A DNA stretch of 55,616 nt, taken from an uncultured Lachnospiraceae bacterium (lineage in GTDB: Bacteria > Bacillota > Clostridia > Lachnospirales > Lachnospiraceae). The stretch lies in contig CAMWXE010000029.1 of the NCBI GenBank assembly GCA_947178145.1, positions 1-55,616 on the forward strand, in the 5' to 3' direction. Below, piece after piece: positions 26,052 through 36,390 of the stretch. The notes beneath the pieces are model-generated. The model had not been told where the DNA came from. It made no database searches and worked only from the letters and a program-made list of their open reading frames with translations. Position numbers and translations under genes: made by a program. The first letter of the stretch is position 1, and each line of letters opens with the position of its first letter.

Positions 26052-27584
26052 ATGCTAATCAAAATTATATTACTGATTCTATTCTTCGGCTGCATGATTG
26101 CTGTCGGTCTGTATGCCAGAAAGAGCGCAAACAGCATGACGGATTTCGTGCTTGGCGGGCGGAGTGTCGGGCCCTGGCTCTCGGCTTTTGCCTATGGTAC
26201 ATCTTACTTTTCTGCGGTTGTTTTCGTGGGATATGCGGGACAGTTTGGCTGGAAGTACGGTCTGGCTTCCACATGGATCGGACTTGGAAATACCGTGATC
26301 GGATCGCTGCTTGCGTGGGTTGCGATGGGGCGGCGCACGAGGGTCATGACGCATCATCTGGAAGTTGCGACAATGCCTGACTTTTTTGGCAGGCGCTATG
26401 ACAGCAACGTCCTTAAAATCGTAGCTTCTGCGATTGCTTTTGTATTTATGATTCCGTACACTGCTTCTGTGTACAATGGACTTTCCAGACTGTTCGGCAT
26501 GGCTTTTGACATTCCGTACACGGTATGCGTCGTCACGATGGCAGTGCTTACCGGGGTGTATGTGATCCTTGGCGGATATATGGCTACTGCGATCAACGAC
26601 TTTATCCAGGGCATTATTATGCTGTTTGGCATTGTGGCGGTCATCGCCGCTGTGCTTTCTGGCCAGGGCGGATTTATCGAGGCGGTCAGAAAGCTCTCGG
26701 AGCTTCCGTCTGACGTGCCTGTCACACTGGGGCAGCAGGGCGCTTTCGCATCATTTTTCGGCACAGATCCGCTGAATCTCCTGGGCGTCATTATCCTCAC
26801 ATCCCTTGGTACGTGGGGACTTCCGCAGATGGTTCACAAATTCTATGCCATCAAGAGTGAGAAGGCGATCAAGACTGGCACGATTGTATCGACTTTCTTT
26901 GCCGTTATCGTGTCTGGAGGCTGCTATTTCCTTGGCGGATTTGGGCGTCTGTTTGACTCGCCGGCACTGTATAAAGCCGACGGTTCCGTGATGTATGACG
27001 CCATCGTTCCGTCAATGCTGTCAACGCTGCCTGATATCCTGATTGGTATCGTCATTATCTTAGTGCTCTCGGCTTCCATGTCAACGCTCTCTTCCCTTGT
27101 ATTGACTTCGGCCTCGACGCTGACACTGGACTTTATCAAGGGCAATCTTGTGAAGGATATGGATGACAAAAAGCAGTTGATCTACATACGTGTATTGATT
27201 GTATTTTTTATCGTGGTCTCTGTTGTGCTGGCGCTGAACCCGCCCACTTTCATCGCACAGCTTATGGGTATCTCGTGGGGTGCTCTCGCGGGTGCTTTCC
27301 TCGCGCCGTTCCTCTATGGCCTGTACTGGAAAGGTGTCACCAAGGCTGGCGTGTGGGCAAGCTTTATCTGCGGTGTCGGCATTACAGTGTCCAATATGTT
27401 CTTTCAGTTTATCGCCTCGCCGATCAACGCCGGTGCTGCCGCCATGATTGTCGGATTGATCGTCACACCGGTTGTCAGTCTGATAACGCCGAAAATCGAC
27501 AGTGGATTTTTGGATAACATATTCAAGTGCTATGACAATACTGCAAAGGTGTCAAGCAGGGAATATCTAAAAGAAGAAGCATAA
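26052..27584 (+). CDS. Sodium:solute symporter family protein (SSS, PutP-like)
   Basis: This 510-residue membrane protein with about thirteen helices belongs to the sodium:solute symporters. Typical segments are DFVLGGRSVGPWLSAFAYGT, SYFSAVVFVGYAGQFGWKYG and the sodium-site region VLSASMSTLSSLVLTSASTL near residue 340. It is closest in layout to proline transporters (PutP), but pantothenate or other solutes are possible. GGGAGGGG lies before the ATG, and a strong promoter and a terminator frame the gene as a single unit. Confidence 0.92.
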   Translation: MLIKIILLILFFGCMIAVGLYARKSANSMTDFVLGGRSVGPWLSAFAYGTSYFSAVVFVGYAGQFGWKYGLASTWIGLGNTVIGSLLAWVAMGRRTRVMTHHLEVATMPDFFGRRYDSNVLKIVASAIAFVFMIPYTASVYNGLSRLFGMAFDIPYTVCVVTMAVLTGVYVILGGYMATAINDFIQGIIMLFGIVAVIAAVLSGQGGFIEAVRKLSELPSDVPVTLGQQGAFASFFGTDPLNLLGVIILTSLGTWGLPQMVHKFYAIKSEKAIKTGTIVSTFFAVIVSGGCYFLGGFGRLFDSPALYKADGSVMYDAIVPSMLSTLPDILIGIVIILVLSASMSTLSSLVLTSASTLTLDFIKGNLVKDMDDKKQLIYIRVLIVFFIVVSVVLALNPPTFIAQLMGISWGALAGAFLAPFLYGLYWKGVTKAGVWASFICGVGITVSNMFFQFIASPINAGAAAMIVGLIVTPVVSLITPKIDSGFLDNIFKCYDNTAKVSSREYLKEEA

Positions 27585-27595
27585 ATATGGTATAC

Positions 27596-27622
27596 AAAAA
27601 GGCGGATCTGAACCGCCTTTTT
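27596..27622. terminator. Bidirectional intrinsic terminator
   Basis: AAAAAGGCGG (27596-27605) and CCGCCTTTTT (27613-27622) form a perfect 10-bp stem between the symporter and the convergent chemoreceptor gene. Confidence 0.85.
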
Positions 27623-27638
27623 ATGTACCTGTATTCCT

Positions 27639-29723
27639 TTATAATTTAAACTGCCTCACCGACTCGCCCAGCTTTCCCACAATCTCATCCAGCATCTTTG
27701 CATGGGACGCCATCTGTCCCATCGTGCTGTTGACCTGCTCCGCGGAAGCGTTGACTTCCTCTGTGGCCGCTGCAGATGTCTCCGATACAGACGCGATGTC
27801 CTCCATGCGGTTCACCACATTGTCACGCGCCATGCTCATCTCACGGTTGAGCTGTTCGATCTCCTCCACAGCCTGCATCAGCTCACTGACGGACTCCTCA
27901 ATGTCCTCAAAGAGCTTCAGTGTCTCCTTGATTGACTTCTGCTGGTCATTCTGAATCGCGCCGCTCTCCTCGAGCTGGTCTTCCACATGTACAGAATTAC
28001 CGGTAATCTCGGCGACAATCTGTTTGATTTCCTCCGTAGAATCCTTTGACTGCTCCGCGAGCTTTCTGATCTCGTCTGCCACAACCGAAAAACCTCTTCC
28101 GCTCTCTCCGGCTCTTGCAGCCTCGATGGAAGCATTGAGCGACAGCAGGTTTGTCTGTGATGTAATATCCGCAATCGCATCTGAGATAAAGTTAATCTTC
28201 TCGATGGATTTGAGCATCTTGGACATCGTGGCTATCGACTCGTCCGAGTTGACTTTTGCCCGCTCTGACTTCCTGATCAGCTCATCAAGAATCTTAATTC
28301 CCTTTCTGCCAAGACGTTCTGTCTCCTTGGATTTCTCACCGATTTTCTCTGTCTTTTCCTTGGAAACGCTCATATTTTCGGCAAGCTTCTCCACCTCGAT
28401 ATTTGCCTCTGCGGTGCTCTGCGCCTGTTCGGTCGCGCCCTGCGCCACACTGCCGATTGCCTCCGTAACCTGCTCTGCAACCTCTCTCGTGTCCTCCGAA
28501 ACCTCCATCACCGACTTCGCAATCGCATAGATTTCATCGGAATTGGTGCCGACATTGCGAATCAGCATGGATATGCTGTCCATCATACCGTTAAAATTCT
28601 GCTCCAGCTCACCGAACTCGTCATGTCTCTTCACTTCGAGTTTCGTGGACAGATCACCACCTGCCATGCGCTCTGTTGCCAATTGGAGTTTCTTTAACTC
28701 CCTCACAATGGTATATGCGATGATCAGCGCAACAACGATCGACAACACCAATGCCAGCACAAAGCATAACACTGCCGAAAAGGTAATCGCTTTCATGCTC
28801 CCCGCAAGCTCATCCTCCCCGATCAATCCAATCAGATACCAGCCTGTGATCGTATCCTTAATCAAAGTCACACTGTACTTCTCACCTTTGATGCTGCATG
28901 TCAGACTGGCTGACGGGTTTACCTCTGCGGACGCATCCTCGGCAAGCACGGCTTCGGCATGCGCATCTGCCTGTGTAACCAGCTCATTCCATACCGGGAT
29001 ATCGGCGGACGGATTCTGAATGATTGTGTTCCTCTCGTTATCCACAATGATGTTTCCCGCGTCATCCGCAAGAAATGTAAATCCTGTTGTCATCAGCTGA
29101 ATATTGTTGATATAGTCCTCAAGCACCTGCACATTGATATCCATCGCCACAACACCGACATGAATGTCACTCGCTTTCAGATCCTGCGAGACCGTAAATA
29201 CCTTAATGCCGTCATCATTTACATAGGGCGTTGTGAAATTGCCAAACACCGTATATCTTGCCTTGAGTCCCTCCGCATCCTTATACCAGTTCTTCTGGGA
29301 GTTGTCTATCCCCGTGTCCTCCACATACTCACCTGTCTTCTTGCCGGTCTCATCGATATTCAGCTTTGCCTGAATGTATTTTCCGCTGCCTGTCGAATAG
29401 TATGCCTTCTCTGAGTTTGGTATGACCTTCAATGCGCTCAGCAGGGAATCCTCGATTCCCTTGATGCGCGCATCGTACTCCTCGTCGACCTTTTTGAAAT
29501 CATTGCTGCGGCACATCAGGTCGATCGGCAGACTTAACGTCTTCATATACCGCTGAAAACCAGACACCGCCTCCGTCATTGTCTGCTCACTGGTGAGCTG
29601 CATGTTGTCTTCCATAATCGAAATCATTCTGCTGCTGATCATCAGTGTGCTGATCGCCAATGCAGCCATGGAAACCACGACAATATAGCAAACCAACTTG
29701 ACACCAAAACTTGTTCTTTTCAT
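27639..29723 (-). CDS. Methyl-accepting chemotaxis protein with double Cache sensor
   Basis: This 694-residue receptor has a membrane helix at residues 8-32, an extracellular region of about 290 residues that fits a dCache_1 sensor ([20 protein letters not shown] then [16 protein letters not shown] and [18 protein letters not shown]), a second helix near 315-340, HAMP, and a signalling domain with [20 protein letters not shown]. dCache receptors often bind amino acids or similar small ligands. The start at 29723 follows GGAGGTG; the 58-residue longer frame has no signal of translation. Confidence 0.92.
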   Translation of the reverse strand: MKRTSFGVKLVCYIVVVSMAALAISTLMISSRMISIMEDNMQLTSEQTMTEAVSGFQRYMKTLSLPIDLMCRSNDFKKVDEEYDARIKGIEDSLLSALKVIPNSEKAYYSTGSGKYIQAKLNIDETGKKTGEYVEDTGIDNSQKNWYKDAEGLKARYTVFGNFTTPYVNDDGIKVFTVSQDLKASDIHVGVVAMDINVQVLEDYINNIQLMTTGFTFLADDAGNIIVDNERNTIIQNPSADIPVWNELVTQADAHAEAVLAEDASAEVNPSASLTCSIKGEKYSVTLIKDTITGWYLIGLIGEDELAGSMKAITFSAVLCFVLALVLSIVVALIIAYTIVRELKKLQLATERMAGGDLSTKLEVKRHDEFGELEQNFNGMMDSISMLIRNVGTNSDEIYAIAKSVMEVSEDTREVAEQVTEAIGSVAQGATEQAQSTAEANIEVEKLAENMSVSKEKTEKIGEKSKETERLGRKGIKILDELIRKSERAKVNSDESIATMSKMLKSIEKINFISDAIADITSQTNLLSLNASIEAARAGESGRGFSVVADEIRKLAEQSKDSTEEIKQIVAEITGNSVHVEDQLEESGAIQNDQQKSIKETLKLFEDIEESVSELMQAVEEIEQLNREMSMARDNVVNRMEDIASVSETSAAATEEVNASAEQVNSTMGQMASHAKMLDEIVGKLGESVRQFKL

Positions 29724-29871
29724 TGACACCTCCATCTGACTGTACCGCCAGCCTGCCCTCTGTGCACAATTTTCCTCTACATGTTCAAGTTTAGTATATT
29801 TGCCCATATATTGCAAGTAAATGAAGGTAATTTCTGTCAATATTGTTTTACGACAGTGATGAAAACACCTA

Positions 29872-32397
29872 CTACTCCGCCTCAATAGACTCCACAATGC
29901 TCATCTTCGCAATCCGCCTCAACGGAACAGCTGTCGCAAGCAGACAGGCCGCGATGGACAAAACGGCTGCTTCCATCATCGCCACCCATGGAGGAACGGC
30001 CAGCTGTATCGCTCCATTGCCTGCTGACTCCACAAATACCGTGCACAGATACCCCGCCGCACTTCCAATGACTGCCGCAGAGATACCATAATACGCGCCC
30101 TCCCACAGAAAGGTCTTATACAGACTGTTTGCACTCATGCCGACTGCCCGCTGTGTGCCGATTTCCGTCACTCTTGTATGGATATTCGTGTAGACTGTAT
30201 TGACGATATTCAGGATTCCGATCAAACCAATCAGCAATATCAGTCCCCACGCAAGCAGTTTCATCTGCGTCTCGCTCTCCGCAAGCTGTCTGTCCGTATC
30301 CTCATAGGACACCCATGTCGTTCCGGCAGCACGCGCGCAGAGACTGTCCAGCGTGCGATCAAACACCTCCCTGTCTGCGTCCGCACGCAAGATTGGCCGA
30401 AACTCCGCATAGGTATCGGTTCCCGTCAATTGCGGATACAGCCGGTCACTCACAAGCACCTGCACACCGACACAAAAACCATTATTTCCAACGCTGAAAT
30501 AGCCGTCATAGCCGTTTAATGTCAACAGTACCTGCAGTTTTTTCCCGGATATTGTAATTGCACTGCCCTCCTCGATGCAGGTTGTCCCTGCGTCAACTCC
30601 TTCTATATTAATGGGAAGCGGATTGCGGACGACGCAGCCTTCCCCAGCCTTCAGTACACGTAACTGCTCCTCCGTCAGCTGACTGGCAAAACGGTAATCT
30701 GCCCAGCAGTCATTGACTCCATAGATCTGGAACTTCTCGACAGGATTTCCGGCAAAATTGATATCGGTCTCAATCCCTATGGGAGCATATTGTTCATCCG
30801 ACTCATAAAGCGTAAACTGCTGTGCCGCCACTGCTGCCACATTGGAATCTGCTTCCATCCGCTCTAATTCATCCGGTGAAAAGCCAACATATTCATTCAC
30901 CACCGAATAATCCCCCAAATGCTCCGGTTCCCCGTATGTGACACTCAGATGCGAAAGATAACTCTGCAGTGTGACAAATACCGTGATGCTCATGACCAGC
31001 GACAAAATGGTAATGACCGTGCGGCTTCTGTTCCGCCGCATGTTTAGTGCCGCATAGTACCGCTCAAATCCGCGTATTTTCCTGGTTTTGGTTCTGCGGC
31101 GTCCGTGTCTGACTTTTGCCTTTCCATCTCCATCGGATGCAGCTTTGTTCATTGCAGCCACAGGTGAAACCTTCGCCGCAAAATAAGCAGCCGGAGCCGC
31201 CGCCAGAAACGCGGACACCAGTGTGATCAGCGCGCTCACAAGAAGATATCCCCATTTTCCAGCGCTGTTATCTGCTATCATTTCCTGGAGCTGTGCCGCG
31301 TCTGGTGCGAGAAACATCTCCGGCGGCATCTGGTTTAACACCGCACCCAGAATCCCTTTTGCCGACAGGAAGCCGCAGACCATTCCAACCGGAATGCCGC
31401 ACAGACACAGCAGTAAAATTTCCTCTGCCACGATGCGGTACAGCTGCCCTCTCTCCGCACCGATTGCGCGGAGCACGCCGTATTGTCCTATGCGCCGGGC
31501 AATTGCAATTTTCAGGATATTGTAGATTACCAGCCCTGCTGCCAGCAGTATCAGTACGACCACCAGGACACCCACAAACAGGAGAAAAGGAAAACCGTCA
31601 TCGTCCAGCATCGCGCTGCTCTCGTCCGCACTGTAACGAATTCCCAGCGCATTCAGGTATGGAAAATTGTACAGTGTGTCCAGCTCGTGCAGTTCCATAT
31701 TGTCAGCCAGTTCATCGACAACAGCCTGAAAATATCTCCGGTCCGCTGTGCGGATATCCACATTATAATAAAGATATTCCTGCGGCAGAAGCATAGCAGC
31801 GCTCCCCTCTCCCACAAAGCCGCGAATATATCCGTATGTGTATCCCATATAATTGCTCTGCGCAATGCCGACAAGGACAAAATCCGCCTTGTAATCATAG
31901 GCATCCATCGCAACGCCATGGCGCAGTGCTTTGGACAGAGACAGCGAGATCGTGTCCCCAATATCGCCGCGAAATCCAAGAAACTGCAGCGCATCCTCCG
32001 GCAATACGACTTCCATCGGCCGCTCGGGCAGACGTCCTTCCACAATCTTTGTGTAGGACGGGTATATGTCCAGTCCCTCTCCCCAGTATTCTTGCAGATT
32101 CAGTTTCAGCAGATCATTCAAATCCATTGATCCAAGCTGAACAGAGCGTCCTGTGTAGGAAAGCCTTGCGTCCTCCTCCACAAACTGCGCCTGTTCCTCC
32201 GTCAGCTGCGCAAATGTCACGTAGCAGTCACCTCCTATGGCAACCGCCTGCTGTCTGCGCATCGCATTCAGGACGCCCGCGGACTGCCCGACTGCGGTTG
32301 TCATGGCTGTGGACAATATCACTGCAATCAGAATCAGAACGGACACTACTTTCTGTCCCATGATTTCTTTCAAAGCAACTGTACGATACGATTTCAT
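29872..32397 (-). CDS. FtsX/MacB-type ABC transporter permease (system 1)
   Basis: This 841-residue permease has ten membrane helices: one N-terminal, three near residues 270-400, a helix at about 450 starting the second half, and three at the C-terminus. Two large extracellular domains lie between. FtsX-type pieces are [20 protein letters not shown] and [19 protein letters not shown]. It works with the ATPase just upstream, whose stop overlaps its start codon by 4 bp. Such transporters handle lipids, peptides or antibiotic complexes. The adjacent kinase/regulator pair suggests an inducible envelope or antimicrobial-peptide response, which is inference. Confidence 0.9.
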   Translation of the reverse strand: MKSYRTVALKEIMGQKVVSVLILIAVILSTAMTTAVGQSAGVLNAMRRQQAVAIGGDCYVTFAQLTEEQAQFVEEDARLSYTGRSVQLGSMDLNDLLKLNLQEYWGEGLDIYPSYTKIVEGRLPERPMEVVLPEDALQFLGFRGDIGDTISLSLSKALRHGVAMDAYDYKADFVLVGIAQSNYMGYTYGYIRGFVGEGSAAMLLPQEYLYYNVDIRTADRRYFQAVVDELADNMELHELDTLYNFPYLNALGIRYSADESSAMLDDDGFPFLLFVGVLVVVLILLAAGLVIYNILKIAIARRIGQYGVLRAIGAERGQLYRIVAEEILLLCLCGIPVGMVCGFLSAKGILGAVLNQMPPEMFLAPDAAQLQEMIADNSAGKWGYLLVSALITLVSAFLAAAPAAYFAAKVSPVAAMNKAASDGDGKAKVRHGRRRTKTRKIRGFERYYAALNMRRNRSRTVITILSLVMSITVFVTLQSYLSHLSVTYGEPEHLGDYSVVNEYVGFSPDELERMEADSNVAAVAAQQFTLYESDEQYAPIGIETDINFAGNPVEKFQIYGVNDCWADYRFASQLTEEQLRVLKAGEGCVVRNPLPINIEGVDAGTTCIEEGSAITISGKKLQVLLTLNGYDGYFSVGNNGFCVGVQVLVSDRLYPQLTGTDTYAEFRPILRADADREVFDRTLDSLCARAAGTTWVSYEDTDRQLAESETQMKLLAWGLILLIGLIGILNIVNTVYTNIHTRVTEIGTQRAVGMSANSLYKTFLWEGAYYGISAAVIGSAAGYLCTVFVESAGNGAIQLAVPPWVAMMEAAVLSIAACLLATAVPLRRIAKMSIVESIEAE

Positions 32398-33092
32398 GAC
32401 CTCACTGCCCCTTTCCCAGTCTTTGCTGTCTCCTCAGACAACACACCGTCCATGATCACAAATCTTTGGTCTGCCATCTGCGCAATCCGGCTGTCATGCG
32501 TGATGACAACCAGCGTCATTCCCAATTTCCGGCGGATTCCTTCCAGCATCTCCATGACTTCCCCGCCGCTTTTGCTGTCGAGATTTCCAGTCGGCTCATC
32601 CGCGAAGATGATATCCGGTCTGGCAATCAGTGCGCGTGCAATTGCAACCCTCTGCTGCTGCCCGCCGCTCAGCTCGCGCGGCAGATGCGTCAGGCGGTCA
32701 CCGATGCCAAGCGTTCCCGCCAGCTCCTCCAGATACGCCTTGTCCGCCTGCTTTTTGTCCAGCAATAGCGGCATCAGAATATTTTCCCGCGCCGTCAGGA
32801 CAGGCAGCAAATGAAACTGCTGAAAAACGAATCCAATTCGTCTGCGTCGGAATGCCGACAATTCCCTGTCCTTTAATTGATAAATGTCCTGTCCGTCATA
32901 GGACAATCTTCCCTCCGTCGGAAAATCCAGACCGGACAGCATGTGCAGCAGGGTACTTTTGCCGCTGCCGGACGGCCCCATGATTGAAATGAACTCCCCT
33001 TTTGCAATCTCCAGATTTGCCCTGTGAAGCGCAGTGACCTTGTTCGCACCGCCGCCGTAAACTTTGCTCAGATTTTCTGCTTTGATCAACAT
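32394..33092 (-). CDS. ABC transporter ATP-binding protein (system 1, MacB/LolD type)
   Basis: This 232-residue ATPase has Walker A GPSGSGKST (residues 38-46), the Q-loop in GFVFQQFHLL, signature LSGGQQQRVAIARAL and Walker B IIFADEPTGNLDS. It belongs to the subgroup that pairs with FtsX-like permeases. The start at 33092 is set by GGAGGG 8 bases upstream; the longer frame crosses the promoter. Its end overlaps the permease start (ATGA). The promoter carries a response-regulator-type repeat, so expression probably depends on the neighbouring regulator. Confidence 0.92.
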   Translation of the reverse strand: MLIKAENLSKVYGGGANKVTALHRANLEIAKGEFISIMGPSGSGKSTLLHMLSGLDFPTEGRLSYDGQDIYQLKDRELSAFRRRRIGFVFQQFHLLPVLTARENILMPLLLDKKQADKAYLEELAGTLGIGDRLTHLPRELSGGQQQRVAIARALIARPDIIFADEPTGNLDSKSGGEVMEMLEGIRRKLGMTLVVITHDSRIAQMADQRFVIMDGVLSEETAKTGKGAVRS

Positions 33093-33134
33093 AAAAACAC
33101 CCTCCTGTTTTGTCTTTTTCCTGACTACCAGAAG

Positions 33135-33167
33135 AGTGTAAGCGATAAGTCTCAAAATTTGCTCAAG
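33135..33167 (-). promoter_or_regulatory. Response-regulator operator and promoter of the system 1 ABC genes
   Basis: On the minus strand CTTGAGCAAATTTTGAGACT with TA following spans 33146-33167: two TTGAG half-sites 11 bp apart. A -10 box TACACT (33135-33140) begins 5 bp after the 22-bp unit. The same 22-bp unit, with the same 5-bp gap, precedes the regulator gene itself at 35098-35119. Confidence 0.7.
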
Positions 33168-33244
33168 ACAGAGTAAAAAGTAAAAATTCTTACAACTTTC
33201 CCTATTCGCTGCGTGGAAAATGTGCAGCAAATCTCTTGATTTCC

Positions 33245-34390
33245 CTACACGTCCCTGTACATAGAAAAGGATGCCGTCGCCACCGCGCCTCCATCTGCCT
33301 TGTTCGCCAGCAATAGTTCCCCGCCATGCTTGACGCAGAGCATCTGACTGCTGTACAGCCCCATGCCGAAATGCGCGGCGTCCTCATTATTTTTTCCGAA
33401 TGGTTTCGGCCCATTTTTTATCAAATCCGCCGGGTAGCCCACACCGTCGTCACCCACAGACAGGAGCAGCCTGCTTTCATTTGAAGCCGTTATCCTCTGC
33501 ATTGATGTCTGCGCTGTCGTTTGTATGGAAATCTCTAATTTGTACCTTGCAAATCGCGCCGCATTTCCAATCAAATTCTCAGCGACAGTCAGGAACAGTC
33601 CATGATCCAGCTCAACATCCGCCAAATCCTGCGCGGTAACAGATACGTCGAGCGATGGCGCAAGCAATTGTGCCGTCTCCTGCAGTTCATCGCGCAGCAG
33701 GGACACATTCACTGTCTTTCTGCACACTGGCATCTGTTCCAGCCGCTGTATACTGCTCATTGCTTCCACGTATTGTTCAATGCGCAGCGTATATCTCTCC
33801 AGCCGCTCCAATGCCTGCTCATCCCCATTTCCCTGCCGCAGCATTTTCACCGTCCCCTTCAGCACGGTAATCGGATTGCGCAGATCGTGGGCAAATGCCG
33901 CGTTGAGGCGCCTGCGCTCCTCCGCCTGGCGCCACAGCTCCTGATTGGTGCGCATCAGTTCCCCGCGCATCGTCTCAAACGCCGCGCAGATCTGTCCCAG
34001 CTCATCCCTTGAGACCTCGGGAATAGAGAAATCAAGGTCATGCATGCGTATCCGCTCCGTTCCGCTGTTTAAGACCGCGATCGGCGCCCGCAGTTTCAGA
34101 CGGTAAAACAAAATTCCCGCCAGCCCCAGTCCGCTCACAGGAATTATCAGAACGGAGAGCAGCTGAATCCTGTTTAATAACTCCCGCGCACTCTCCTGCT
34201 CCCGTGTTGGCTGCTCCACGCTTGTCATCACCCCATCGGGAGTGATCACGATACCATACGTGGGATATCGGTCAGCAAGTCTTGCACAGGTATAATAGAC
34301 TCCATAAGTCAATAGCAGCGCCCCCGCCAGACAGAGCACTGACAGCAGAAAAAAGGAGCGCCTGAGTCCCATATTTTTCAACCGTTCCAT
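33245..34390 (-). CDS. Sensor histidine kinase (system 1)
   Basis: This 381-residue kinase has two membrane helices (about residues 12-34 and 76-98) around a short extracellular loop, a HAMP domain, an H-box with AFAHDLRNPITVLKG (phospho-acceptor H168) and an ATPase domain with N-box NLIGNAARFARY, GVGYPADL and GMGLYSSQML. Short-loop kinases of this kind often sense the state of a partner ABC transporter. It starts inside the end of the regulator gene (overlap about 13 bp). ATG 34390 is preferred over 34408 because GGGGTG then has a sensible distance. Confidence 0.9.
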   Translation of the reverse strand: MERLKNMGLRRSFFLLSVLCLAGALLLTYGVYYTCARLADRYPTYGIVITPDGVMTSVEQPTREQESARELLNRIQLLSVLIIPVSGLGLAGILFYRLKLRAPIAVLNSGTERIRMHDLDFSIPEVSRDELGQICAAFETMRGELMRTNQELWRQAEERRRLNAAFAHDLRNPITVLKGTVKMLRQGNGDEQALERLERYTLRIEQYVEAMSSIQRLEQMPVCRKTVNVSLLRDELQETAQLLAPSLDVSVTAQDLADVELDHGLFLTVAENLIGNAARFARYKLEISIQTTAQTSMQRITASNESRLLLSVGDDGVGYPADLIKNGPKPFGKNNEDAAHFGMGLYSSQMLCVKHGGELLLANKADGGAVATASFSMYRDV

Positions 34391-35049
34391 CGATATCCGC
34401 ACCCCCATACTGTATCAATATAGCTGTGAAGCGTATGCGCGGCAAGCTTTGCCCTGATCTTGCGAATATGCTCCATAATCGTATCACTGTTCCCCTCCCC
34501 GTCAAATCCCCATATGCTCTCATAGATACGCTCCCTGTCAAACACCTGCCCTGCATGTAAGGAGAGCAGCTCCACGATGTCAAACTCCCTCCTGGAAAAA
34601 GGTACTGCCTCGCCGTTTACCGCGACAGTCCGCGCCGTGTAATCGACTGCCAGCTCCCCAAAAAAGCGCACTGTCGAGCTGCCCTGGCGACGGTGTTCCC
34701 TCCGCAGGTGCGCATCCACCCGCGCTCCCAATTCTTCCAGGTCAAACGGTTTTACAATGTAGTCATCTGCCCCCGCCCGGAAGCCTCTGATCTTGTCCGC
34801 CGACTCCACCCGCGCTGTCAGAAAAAGAATCGGGCATGCGACATACTCCCTGATTTCCCGGCAGACCGTAAGCCCGTCCATTCCGGGCATATTGATGTCA
34901 AGCAGAATTAAGTCCGGACAAGCTGTCACTTTCTGCAGCGCCTCCTGACCGCTGCAGGCGGTCACTACATCGTACCGCGCCGCAAAATAGCTTTTCATCA
35001 TGTCCACAATACCTTTTTCATCATCTACTATTAATAGTTTCTGTCTCAT
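34378..35049 (-). CDS. Response regulator, OmpR family (system 1)
   Basis: This 223-residue regulator has a receiver domain with acidic pair D9/D10, phospho-acceptor D51 (LLDINMPGMDG) and K in VKPF near 101, then a winged-helix DNA-binding domain (RREFDIVELLSLHAGQVFDR and DTIMEHIRKIRAKLAAHTLH). It probably activates its own operon and the neighbouring ABC operon through the TTGAG repeats seen before both. GAGGA precedes the ATG at 35049. Confidence 0.92.
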   Translation of the reverse strand: MRQKLLIVDDEKGIVDMMKSYFAARYDVVTACSGQEALQKVTACPDLILLDINMPGMDGLTVCREIREYVACPILFLTARVESADKIRGFRAGADDYIVKPFDLEELGARVDAHLRREHRRQGSSTVRFFGELAVDYTARTVAVNGEAVPFSRREFDIVELLSLHAGQVFDRERIYESIWGFDGEGNSDTIMEHIRKIRAKLAAHTLHSYIDTVWGCGYRWNG

Positions 35050-35086
35050 GCGACTGTCCTCTCCCATTTTCCATCCGATTTATTCT

Positions 35087-35119
35087 ATCATACCACATAA
35101 ATCTCAAGAAATACTCAAG
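35087..35119 (-). promoter_or_regulatory. Response-regulator operator and promoter of the system 1 two-component genes
   Basis: On the minus strand CTTGAGTATTTCTTGAGATT with TA following (35098-35119) has two CTTGAG half-sites 11 bp apart. TATGAT (35087-35092) starts 5 bp after it. No -35 hexamer is present at the right place, as expected for an activated promoter. Confidence 0.7.
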
Positions 35120-35178
35120 TCCGTTACAATATTATGTGGAACTTCAATACCAGCGGGCTATATGCTGTCTGTATCCGT

Positions 35179-36351
35179 TTAATACACGCCTCTTTTTCTC
35201 TTTCCCCGCTCCCACAAGATTGCCGACGCCAACAGCATCCCGGCAAGCAGCCCCGCCAGCAGGCAGCTCCACGTCATACAGGACAGACTCACCCCAAATA
35301 TCCTGTATGCCTCATTTCCAATATAATAATGTGAAAAGGAAGTCATGCGAAGCGGCATAAAATTGGCAAAGTAGTGATTGACCGGCCACAGATACATCTG
35401 GTCAAAAAGCAGCAGCAAAATCCAGAAAAATATGAATACCACTGCGCTGGTCATCATCTTATCCATGATAATCGTAATCAGGATTATAAATGAGACAACA
35501 AACAACAGCGCGACAAAGCCGACTGCGACATTCAGAAAAAACTGCTGCATGTTTGTGATATTGTACAGGGAGAAAAATGTCCTTCGGTTGCTTTGAATCT
35601 CCTGATTCCACCCCTCCAACCCAAAAGGCGCCATACTGATGACGAAAAACAGCAGAATCCCAACGATATAGAGAAAAGCGCCAACGCAAAACGCTGTCAG
35701 TACTCTGGCGTGGTCTAACGGCCTCTTCCCATATTTCGCTGACCGATACAGCTCGCCCATATCCCCCTTAGCATCCGTCCCAAAAAGCGGCAGTAATAGG
35801 ACGGCAATCAAAATTAGCAGCAATGCCGCGTAAGATTCCATGTCGTCATTCAGCACTTTCCAGCCTTCCGCATAGGCAAACGATATCTCTGAAATCTTTG
35901 ACGCGCGCTGCACCAGCCGGTCAATCTCTTCCTGCGTATACTGGACTTGCTGGTTTTCCTCAAGCATTGTACGGATATTATCTAACCGCCTTGTGTAAAA
36001 TCTGCCGATATCCTCATCGGACAATTCCTGTGCGGAACGCACTTCATAATTTGCCATGACCAGCTCCTCCAGATTTGTCTCATCGATATAGACGAACGCT
36101 CCGCCATACTGCCGCATTCGTTCCAGAAGATCCCTGTCTATATATTTTCCCTGCGAACCGGCTTTTGCGTGCGCCAGGTTTTCGCTCCATGTAACCATCA
36201 CGCCATCTTTGCCGGGAACGTCATAGCGCCTGAGCGTGGAATGAACGCTGTATCCGGACAGCACGACAACAATCGCCAGAAACGCCAGAATGATTCTTAT
36301 GTTCAATATCCTTTTTCCCTCAATTGCGGCAAGACTCATGGTTCTTGTCAT
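35179..36351 (-). CDS. ABC-2 type transporter permease
   Basis: This 390-residue protein has one N-terminal helix (about residues 18-38), an extracellular domain of about 130 residues and five more helices from residue 175 on, the ABC-2 permease pattern. It is last in the operon ATPase (38316) - lipoprotein (37611) - permease (36391) - this gene. It is only distantly like the 36391 permease, so the two probably form a heterodimer with the ATPase, as in antimicrobial-peptide exporters with two permease subunits. That job is inference. Confidence 0.8.
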   Translation of the reverse strand: MTRTMSLAAIEGKRILNIRIILAFLAIVVVLSGYSVHSTLRRYDVPGKDGVMVTWSENLAHAKAGSQGKYIDRDLLERMRQYGGAFVYIDETNLEELVMANYEVRSAQELSDEDIGRFYTRRLDNIRTMLEENQQVQYTQEEIDRLVQRASKISEISFAYAEGWKVLNDDMESYAALLLILIAVLLLPLFGTDAKGDMGELYRSAKYGKRPLDHARVLTAFCVGAFLYIVGILLFFVISMAPFGLEGWNQEIQSNRRTFFSLYNITNMQQFFLNVAVGFVALLFVVSFIILITIIMDKMMTSAVVFIFFWILLLLFDQMYLWPVNHYFANFMPLRMTSFSHYYIGNEAYRIFGVSLSCMTWSCLLAGLLAGMLLASAILWERGKRKRGVY

Positions 36352-36390
36352 ATTGTGATCACACTCCTCCCAAACAGATCGTCATATCTG

